From an uncultured Actinomycetes bacterium (lineage in GTDB: Bacteria > Actinomycetota > Actinomycetes > Mycobacteriales > Nakamurellaceae): a DNA stretch of 11,406 bases. The stretch is taken from positions 1 through 11,406 of the forward strand of contig CALANS010000063.1 in assembly GCA_937926105.1 (NCBI GenBank). The letters are read 5' to 3'. This document shows positions 6,915 through 11,406 of the stretch, piece after piece. Position numbers and translations under genes: made by a program. Each line of letters begins with the position of its first letter. Within the stretch, counting starts at the first letter, position 1. The notes beneath the pieces are model-generated. The model worked only from the letters and a program-made list of their open reading frames with translations, did not search any database and was not told the origin of the DNA.

Positions 6915-7979
6915 ATGGATCGCAAGTCTGGGGGGCTCGTAGCGATCATCACCGTGCCCGTGCTGATCCTCGCCACGGTGTTCGGAATGCTGCTGCTCAC
7001 GTCGTCGGCGTCCGCGAGCTGCAACCCCACCGGCAGCAGCGCCGCCGGGGTCACCATCGACCCCAAGACCGTGCCCGACACCACGATCAGCGGATACGGG
7101 CACGACCAGCTCGTGAACGCCGCGTATGTGATCCAGGCCGGAAAGGATCTCAACCTCAGCTCCCGCGATCAGACCATCGGCGTCATGACGGCGATGGGCG
7201 AATCCGGTCTGCGCGTGCTCAACTACGGCGACGCTGTAGGCCCGGACAGCCGCGGCCTGTTCCAGCAGCGCGCGAACGGGGCATGGGGGTCGCTCAGCGA
7301 CCGCATGGACCCCTACATCAGCGCAACGAACTTCTTCAAGAAGCTGGCCACGATCACCGACCGCGACTCCCTCGCGCCGACGATCGCCGCGCACAAGGTC
7401 CAGGTCAACGCGGACCCGTACTACTACGCCAAGTACTGGGACGCCGCCGTGGCCGTCGTCGAAGGGCTCACCGGAGCCAAGCTCGGCCTGAGCACCGGCA
7501 CCGGCAACCAGGTCTGCTCCGGTGCCGGTGCCGGCACCGGCACCGGCACCGTCAGCGCCCAAGGCTGGGCGCTTCCGGCGGCAGGACCGATCAGCGATCC
7601 CTTCGGGATGCGCGTGGACCCAGTGACCGGCGTCTACCAGCTCCACGCCGGCGTCGATATCGCCGGCGGCTGTGACTCCCCCATCTACGCCGCCCAGACC
7701 GGCACCGTGATCGCCAGCGGCTTCGGCGTCGGCTACGGCTCCAACGGCACCATCGTCATCGACCACGGCGGCGGCGTGCAGACCGTCTACCTGCACATGT
7801 ACGCCTCCGGAATCCTCGTCCAAGACGGCCAGAAGGTCACCGCAGGCCAGCAGATCGCCCGTATCGGCTCCTCCGGGCAATCCACTGGCTGTCACCTCCA
7901 CTTCCAAGTCATGATCAACGGCTCCCCCACCGATCCCGTGGCCTTTATGAAGACCGTGGGAATCACCATCGGCGGATGA
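6915..7979 (+). CDS. Two-domain peptidoglycan hydrolase: lytic-transglycosylase-like + M23 peptidase
   Basis: The protein has 354 residues. A hydrophobic N-terminus (about 7-29) ending in SSASAS is a signal peptide or membrane anchor. Residues about 60-185 form a lysozyme/transglycosylase-like domain: the probable catalytic Glu96 lies in MTAMGESGL and is followed by the SRGLFQQR segment (112-119). A Gly/Thr linker (about 192-212) leads to an M23 (lysostaphin/LytM-type) domain with a complete zinc site: His244 and Asp248 (HAGVD) and His329 (HLH, 327-329), plus catalytic His294 (YLH) and His327. It would cut both glycan strands and peptide crosslinks to open the wall for the transfer channel, the job of VirB1-like and TcpG-like hydrolases in conjugation. 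The ATG lies 2 nt after the lipoprotein stop with a poor ribosome binding site, so coupling is likely. The upstream frame extension overlaps the lipoprotein gene and is rejected. Confidence 0.92.
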   Translation: MDRKSGGLVAIITVPVLILATVFGMLLLTSSASASCNPTGSSAAGVTIDPKTVPDTTISGYGHDQLVNAAYVIQAGKDLNLSSRDQTIGVMTAMGESGLRVLNYGDAVGPDSRGLFQQRANGAWGSLSDRMDPYISATNFFKKLATITDRDSLAPTIAAHKVQVNADPYYYAKYWDAAVAVVEGLTGAKLGLSTGTGNQVCSGAGAGTGTGTVSAQGWALPAAGPISDPFGMRVDPVTGVYQLHAGVDIAGGCDSPIYAAQTGTVIASGFGVGYGSNGTIVIDHGGGVQTVYLHMYASGILVQDGQKVTAGQQIARIGSSGQSTGCHLHFQVMINGSPTDPVAFMKTVGITIGG

Positions 7980-7998
7980 GCGGAAGGAGAACACCCAC

Positions 7999-9342
7999 AT
8001 GAGCACGACTACAGAAGCGACCGCCTGGCCCCGCGCCATCGCGACCCTCAACGAGGACGGCACCGCCGAGGTATCCATCGGCGGCACCGTCACGGAGGTT
8101 GCGGCCGGCGACGTCGACGAGGCGCGCGCCCAGGTCGTCGCGATCGTGGCGGCCCGCGCCGAACAGCTCGGCCGACCGCTGCACGTCCTCACCCGCGACC
8201 CCGCCGGGGAATGGCCGCTGATCATCCACCCAGACCAGACCGTGACCGAGGACGACAGTCGCGAAGCGCGACCGCAGGCCCCCGAGCCCGCGGCCGCGGA
8301 ACCGACCCCCGCCGAGCCGGAGGCCGCCAAGGCGGCCCCGTCGTCTCCGGCCGGTCCCGGCTCATGGGTCACCACCAACGCGCCCGCCCCTGCGGCGCCG
8401 GGTGCGGACCTTCCGACACGTCGAGCCATGCGCCAGTCGTTCCTTGTCAGGGAGCAGATCGAGGAGCCGGCCACCACCGGGTGGCGCGGCCTGGCAACGC
8501 GGGCCGGTATCCGCATGAGCCCCAGCGAGGAGGAGCGCGCAGAGCGCGCCGACGTCCTCGCCGTCTCCCAGCACTGGCCCGGCCCGCGCACGATCGCGAT
8601 CGTGAACGGCAAGGGCGGCGCTGGCAAGACCCCCAGCACGGTCCTCCTCTCGGGCGTGTTCGCCCGCTACGGCGGCGCGGGCGTGCTCGCCTGGGACAAC
8701 AACCAGACCCGAGGCACGCTCGGCTGGCGGACCGAGCAGGGGCCGCACGAGTCGACCCTGCTCGAGTTGTTGCCCCAGGTCGACCGGCTCCTGAGCACCA
8801 GCGCCCAGTCTGCGGACCTGGCCCACTACGTGCACCACCAGACCCGCGACCGCTTCGACGTGCTCCGCTCCAAGCCGATGGCGCTCGCCCAGGAGCAGCG
8901 CATCGAGCCCGAGGACGTCGACGCCATCCATGCCGTCGCCAGCAAGTACTACCGGCTGATCTTCATCGACTCCGGCAACGACGAATCCGATCCGATGTGG
9001 CGGCGGATGATCGACCACGCCGACCAGCTCGTGGTGGCCACCACCACCCGAGACGACCACGCCGAGGCCGGCGCGCTTCTTCTGGAAGCGCTGGCCGACC
9101 GCGACGAGCGATCGGCTCGCCTGGCCGATAACGCCGTGGTGATCGTCACCCAGGCCGACCCCAAGGCCACCCCGGCCGACATGCAGCGCGTCGCGGCCGG
9201 CTACCGCGAAATCACACGCGAAGCCGTCACGATCCCCTTTGACCAGGCAATGGTCGACGGCGTGCTGCACTACGGCGCTCTCCGACCCACCACGCAACGG
9301 AAGTGGCTGGCGGCCGCGGCCGCCGTAGCCCGCGGGCTATGA
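7999..9342 (+). CDS. ParA/MinD-like ATPase with extra N-terminal domain
   Basis: This protein has 447 residues. Residues about 9-85 form a small alpha/beta domain that is homologous to the N-terminus of the next gene's product. Residues 86-135 are an Ala/Pro/Glu-rich linker. From about 195 there is a SIMIBI ATPase: deviant Walker A GKGGAGKTPS (204-213, signature Lys205, Lys210), switch-I-like WDNNQTRG (232-239, Asp233) and Walker B LIFID (320-324). The usual second Thr of GKTT is Pro212. Such ATPases dimerise on ATP and position plasmids or protein machines. Here the neighbours are secretion and FHA genes, so placement or activation of the conjugation apparatus and plasmid partition are both possible. 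No ParB-type gene is seen unless the ribbon-helix-helix protein two genes on plays that part. The ATG has AAGGAG 9 nt upstream, and the stop overlaps the next start (ATGA). Confidence 0.88.
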   Translation: MSTTTEATAWPRAIATLNEDGTAEVSIGGTVTEVAAGDVDEARAQVVAIVAARAEQLGRPLHVLTRDPAGEWPLIIHPDQTVTEDDSREARPQAPEPAAAEPTPAEPEAAKAAPSSPAGPGSWVTTNAPAPAAPGADLPTRRAMRQSFLVREQIEEPATTGWRGLATRAGIRMSPSEEERAERADVLAVSQHWPGPRTIAIVNGKGGAGKTPSTVLLSGVFARYGGAGVLAWDNNQTRGTLGWRTEQGPHESTLLELLPQVDRLLSTSAQSADLAHYVHHQTRDRFDVLRSKPMALAQEQRIEPEDVDAIHAVASKYYRLIFIDSGNDESDPMWRRMIDHADQLVVATTTRDDHAEAGALLLEALADRDERSARLADNAVVIVTQADPKATPADMQRVAAGYREITREAVTIPFDQAMVDGVLHYGALRPTTQRKWLAAAAAVARGL

Positions 9343-10238
9343 GCGCCACACAGGCCCTCCGCGCATCAGAAGCCGTCGCGGACTGGCCCAAAGTCGTCGC
9401 CAGCATCTACGGTGCCAGCGACCAGCTCAGAGACGGCCCGCCGACGTACATCGGCAGCATCACCATCAACGGCACCGAGCGGCCCTGTGAGGCCGCGAGC
9501 ATCGAGGAGCTACGCACCGGCATGATCGCCCGATGCGTGGCGATCGCCATCCGCCTGCACCGGCCGGTGCGCCTCACCGTCAAGGACAGCAGCCAGGCGT
9601 GGACGCTCGGCGTGCGCCCCGAAGGCATCGTGCAGCTCCTCGACGCCTCCGGCACGATCCCGCCCGCGGACGGGCTCACCGTCCACGAAGGACGATGCCG
9701 CGTCTGCCGGCGACTCCAACCGGTCACCCAAGCGGTGTGCGTCCAGTGCAAGACGCCGGAGCCTCACCGGGTCGAAGCCGACCCGATCGACGTCAAGGCG
9801 GTCGTGCCCGACGCCGCGACCACCGTCGAGGAGCTGCCCGTAGTGCGCGCCGTCGTTGTCCCCGTTGAGGAGCTGGACCACACGGTGATGGCCAAGCCCA
9901 CTCCCCCGCCCGTGACACGGCCGCGGTTGCGCCTGAGCTTCACCACCCAGGAGCCCGTGGACACCAGCGAGAGCGTCGTACTCGGCCGTCATCCCGTAGC
10001 CGTTGGCGATCGCAAGCCGATCACCGTCGAGAGCCCCGAGCGGATGCTCTCACGCACCCACGCCCTCGTCGACGTCGATGACGAGGGCCGAATCGTCGTC
10101 ACCGATTACCACAGCGGCAACGGCATCGAGACGCAGACCGACCCGCCCCGCCGATTCGAGCCCGGCGTGCCCTACACGATCGAGCCCGGCACCAGCCTGC
10201 GCATGGGCGACGTCGTCTGCACGATCGAGACGGCCTGA
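9339..10238 (+). CDS. FHA-domain protein with zinc ribbon and N-terminal domain shared with the ATPase
   Basis: This 299-residue protein has three parts. Residues about 15-102 match the N-terminal domain of the preceding ATPase. Residues 120-137 hold a CX2C-X10-CX2C zinc ribbon (Cys120, 123, 134, 137). After a linker, a C-terminal FHA domain (about 195-297) keeps its phosphothreonine-binding residues: Gly216-Arg217 (LGRHP), Ser238 and His241 (SRTH), and Asn261-Gly262. FHA domains bind phosphothreonine, so the protein is expected to read a Ser/Thr kinase signal. No kinase is in the window, and a host PknB-type enzyme could supply it. The Thr-containing linker just before the domain (LDHTVMAKPT, 179-188) could itself be phosphorylated, as seen in some actinobacterial FHA proteins. 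The ATG at 9339 overlaps the ATPase stop by 4 nt. A longer in-frame start at 9303 lies inside the ATPase gene and is rejected. Confidence 0.88.
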   Translation: MSATQALRASEAVADWPKVVASIYGASDQLRDGPPTYIGSITINGTERPCEAASIEELRTGMIARCVAIAIRLHRPVRLTVKDSSQAWTLGVRPEGIVQLLDASGTIPPADGLTVHEGRCRVCRRLQPVTQAVCVQCKTPEPHRVEADPIDVKAVVPDAATTVEELPVVRAVVVPVEELDHTVMAKPTPPPVTRPRLRLSFTTQEPVDTSESVVLGRHPVAVGDRKPITVESPERMLSRTHALVDVDDEGRIVVTDYHSGNGIETQTDPPRRFEPGVPYTIEPGTSLRMGDVVCTIETA

Positions 10239-10259
10239 CATGGCTCAGCGTGTCGTCGT

Positions 10260-10283
10260 CCTAGACCTAGGACGTTTCCCTAG
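10260..10283. promoter_or_regulatory. CCTAG repeats: candidate operator/promoter of the ribbon-helix-helix gene
   Basis: CCTAG occurs at 10260, 10266 and 10279. CTAGG (10267-10271) and CCTAG (10279-10283) form an inverted repeat around 7 nt, and CCTAGG (10266-10271) is itself a palindrome. The segment contains CTA, AGT and AGA triplets that are rare in neighbouring genes. A TAGTGT (10281-10286) could be a -10 box, giving a start next to the ATG at 10294. Ribbon-helix-helix proteins commonly repress their own promoter at such sites. Confidence 0.4.
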
Positions 10284-10293
10284 TGTGAGAGCC

Positions 10294-10560
10294 ATGTCCA
10301 GTCCGATCCGCCGCAAGCGAGGCACGCCCACTGTCGGCGTGCAAGTTGACCTTGCCCCAGACGTGAAGGAACTCATCGACGGCTACATGCAAGTGGCCGG
10401 CGTTCCTCAGTGGGCGATCATCGAGGCTGCGATTCGCGCCGGGAAGCCGGGCGCGAACGGCATTCCGATCGGCTGGGACCTCCCTGTGGCTCTGAACCAG
10501 CCGCCGCTCGACCTCGACCAGCTCAGCACCGAGGAGGTGCCCATGCGGCGATCCGCATAG
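10294..10560 (+). CDS. Ribbon-helix-helix (CopG/Arc-like) DNA-binding protein
   Basis: The 88-residue product begins with a basic arm (IRRKRG). A strand follows, TVGVQVDLAP (13-22), and then two helices, DVKELIDGYMQVAGV (23-37) and PQWAIIEAAIRAG (38-50). This is the beta-alpha-alpha layout of the ribbon-helix-helix fold, which dimerises and inserts the strand pair in the major groove. The C-terminal 38 residues are Pro-rich and acidic. Such proteins repress their own promoter, control plasmid copy number, or act as the centromere-binding partner of a ParA ATPase (as ParG and Omega do). With a ParA-like gene upstream and a primase downstream, the last two roles are both credible. The start is uncertain: ATG at 10240 is in frame and 1 nt after the FHA stop, but the extra 18 codons have rare codons and cross the CCTAG repeats. 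I prefer 10294. Confidence 0.75.
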   Translation: MSSPIRRKRGTPTVGVQVDLAPDVKELIDGYMQVAGVPQWAIIEAAIRAGKPGANGIPIGWDLPVALNQPPLDLDQLSTEEVPMRRSA

Positions 10561-10566
10561 AACGAG

Positions 10567-10600
10567 CGAAGCCCTCGTCTTTGGCGGGACGAGGGCTTCG
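10567..10600 (+). terminator. Strong hairpin terminator after the rightward operon
   Basis: CGAAGCCCTCGTC (10567-10579) and GACGAGGGCTTCG (10588-10600) form a perfect 13-bp stem with an 8-nt loop, TTTGGCGG. It starts 6 nt after the stop of the ribbon-helix-helix gene. There is no T-run, as is common in actinobacteria. The loop carries the TTTGGCG motif found in two further stem-loops downstream, so the element may also belong to an origin structure. Confidence 0.8.
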
Positions 10601-10621
10601 GAAGCTAAGTGCCTGATCTGC

Positions 10622-10678
10622 ATCTGTTTGGCGACGGGGAACAGATCAAGCGATGTGAGGAACCGGTTTGGCGACCGG
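10622..10678 (+). repeat. Two stem-loops with repeated GTTTGGCGAC ahead of the primase gene (candidate origin)
   Basis: Stem-loop A pairs ATCTGTT (10622-10628) with AACAGAT (10640-10646). Stem-loop B pairs CCGGT (10663-10667) with ACCGG (10674-10678). Both carry GTTTGGCGAC (10626-10635 and 10666-10675), exactly 40 nt apart, and the terminator loop at 10580 carries TTTGGCG too. Forty is not a multiple of three, so the repeat is not kept for a protein. The segment 10561-10770 has a clearly lower third-position GC, in any frame I read as coding, than the gene that follows. Origins read by plasmid primases, such as ssiA and ssiB of RSF1010, are stem-loops of this scale; the origin role here is inferred. 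Confidence 0.5.
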
Positions 10679-10770
10679 GGCCTGTTTGTGTCAACCACTA
10701 TGTGAAAGACGGTGCCATCATAACCCTCGCGACGGATTATGCATACTTCGGCGCTCCTGGCGCGTCGTGG

Positions 10771-11406
10771 ATGCTCACTGGCCAGCTGAGCCCTCGGCCG
10801 AGCGTGCGCGTGGCGGTGGCGGACGCCTACGGCGACGTTCAGAACCGCTACCCCGCCCACCGCCGCGTCGACGGCAAAGAGCCCGCACGCCCGTGGGCCA
10901 TGTACCTGGCGGACGCCAGCGGACGCTTCCGCTTTCTCGGCTTCGACCTCGACGCCAAGACGCCGGATGCCGAGGCCGCGGCAGCTCGTGACGCCGACGT
11001 GATCGCCGGCCTCCTCACGGACGCCGGCATTCAACACGTCGTCTGCGAATCCGGCCCCTCACACGGCCGCCACGTCTGGGCCGCTCTCTCCGAGAGCGTC
11101 GACGCCGACACGATCGCCACCCTCGCGCACTTCCTGCGCAACGAGTGCCCCACACTCGACATCGTTCCCCTGACCAACCCGCAGACCGGCTGCCTGCGGC
11201 CGCCCGGTGCCCCGCACCGCCACGGCGGCCGCTCGACCGTGCTGCGCGGCGACCTCGGCACGCTCACCGCCCCCACGACCACGGCCGCGCAGGTGCGTAG
11301 CCTCGTCGAGGCCCTGGCCAAGCTCAGTAACGGCGCTGAGCCCGCAGGGCGTATCGACCCCAAGCGCCCGATCCCCGTCGACGAGCACGGCCGCCTGTAC
11401 CTCCCC
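10771..11406 (+). CDS. Archaeo-eukaryotic-type primase/polymerase, probable replication protein (truncated by window edge)
   Basis: The frame is open to the right edge, giving 212 residues from ATG 10771. It has the hallmarks of an AEP-fold primase: FDLD (58-61, Asp59 and Asp61, metal binding), SGPSHGRHVW (94-103, with His101 of the second motif) and LDIVP (129-133, Asp130 as the likely third metal ligand). RPPGAPHRHGG (143-153) is a stretch typical of actinobacterial primase/helicase replication proteins. The missing C-terminus may carry a helicase domain. It probably primes replication of this element, or lagging-strand or single-strand synthesis after transfer. The start is uncertain: no ribosome binding site precedes 10771, GTG 10702 is also in frame, and the frame stays open back to GTG 10609 (with GGAAG 4 nt upstream). 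That extension has low third-position GC and would place the stem-loops inside the gene. The domain assignment does not depend on the start. Confidence 0.82.
   Translation, partial: MLTGQLSPRPSVRVAVADAYGDVQNRYPAHRRVDGKEPARPWAMYLADASGRFRFLGFDLDAKTPDAEAAAARDADVIAGLLTDAGIQHVVCESGPSHGRHVWAALSESVDADTIATLAHFLRNECPTLDIVPLTNPQTGCLRPPGAPHRHGGRSTVLRGDLGTLTAPTTTAAQVRSLVEALAKLSNGAEPAGRIDPKRPIPVDEHGRLYLP

Noticed and set aside
7518..7552. Tandem GGCACC/GGTGCC repeats as a possible regulatory or mobile repeat
   Set aside because: They encode the Gly/Ala/Thr linker between the two domains of the hydrolase and keep the reading frame, so a simple coding linker explains them.
6831..8639. Long open frame on the minus strand (602 codons) opposite the hydrolase and ATPase genes
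   Set aside because: It is antisense to two well-supported genes with clear catalytic motifs, and its translation is Ala/Gly/Val/Asp-rich with no recognisable domain. Such frames arise readily opposite high-GC genes.
8362..9297. Open minus-strand frame of 311 codons opposite the ParA-like gene
   Set aside because: It is the antisense shadow of the Walker A/B-bearing gene, has no domain, and has no ribosome site or operon context.
10003..10239. Upstream extension of the ribbon-helix-helix frame into the FHA gene
   Set aside because: This part translates to Ser/Arg/Pro-rich noise and overlaps the conserved FHA domain in another frame.
1..11406. CRISPR arrays, tRNA genes, insertion sequences, integrase or relaxase genes
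   Set aside because: None seen: no regularly spaced 25-40 bp repeats, no cloverleaf-like arms, and no transposase, integrase or relaxase motifs in the frames I read. I could not run dedicated searches.

Overview
This is a high-GC actinobacterial sequence: third codon positions are mostly G or C, GTG starts are used, and the transfer proteins are of a type found in Streptomyces and Microbacteriaceae-like hosts. It looks like part of a conjugative plasmid or integrative conjugative element. No host chromosomal gene, rRNA or tRNA is visible.

Left half (1-5941, minus strand). One tightly packed operon reads leftwards from about 5978 and runs off the left edge. In order of transcription it holds: a DUF6668-like protein with a degenerate MinD/ParA-type P-loop (5941-5309); a small two-helix membrane protein, possibly VirB2-like (5312-5004); a single-pass membrane protein with an extracytoplasmic domain, possibly VirB8-like (4996-4247); a TrbL/VirB6-like polytopic channel protein with a long Gly/Ala-rich tail (4243-2624); an SCO6880-family membrane protein (2637-1126); and the N-terminal 375 residues of a VirB4-like ATPase (1126 to the edge). 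Stops and starts overlap or lie within a few bases. This is the core of a Gram-positive type IV secretion (conjugation) apparatus.

Divergent control region (5942-6082). These 141 bp hold a leftward promoter for the transfer operon, a rightward promoter that would make a leaderless transcript, an inverted repeat at the leftward start site, and two 15-bp direct repeats 30 bp apart built from ACAG boxes on a 10-bp period. The first rightward gene encodes a small HTH_17/excisionase-like DNA-binding protein, a candidate for the protein that binds these boxes.

Right half (6083-10560, plus strand). A second packed operon encodes the HTH protein, a lipoprotein, a two-domain peptidoglycan hydrolase (lytic-transglycosylase-like plus M23 peptidase, the VirB1-like role), a ParA/MinD-like ATPase, a zinc-ribbon plus FHA protein, and, after a possible operator, a ribbon-helix-helix protein. 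A strong hairpin terminator ends it. The ATPase and the FHA protein share a homologous N-terminal domain of about 60-80 residues that I cannot name, which suggests a cooperating pair.

Right edge (10561-11406). A roughly 200-bp non-coding-looking segment carries three successive stem-loops that each contain TTTGGCG. It leads into a truncated archaeo-eukaryotic-type primase/polymerase, probably the replication protein. The segment is a candidate replication or single-strand initiation origin.

Reading of the whole: the secretion channel and its hydrolase, an ATPase/FHA pair that may position or switch it, one small HTH regulator between the two arms, and the replication module beside them. The least familiar parts are the ATPase/FHA pair with its shared domain, the pseudo-ATPase DUF6668-like protein, the phased ACAG repeats and the stem-loop array.
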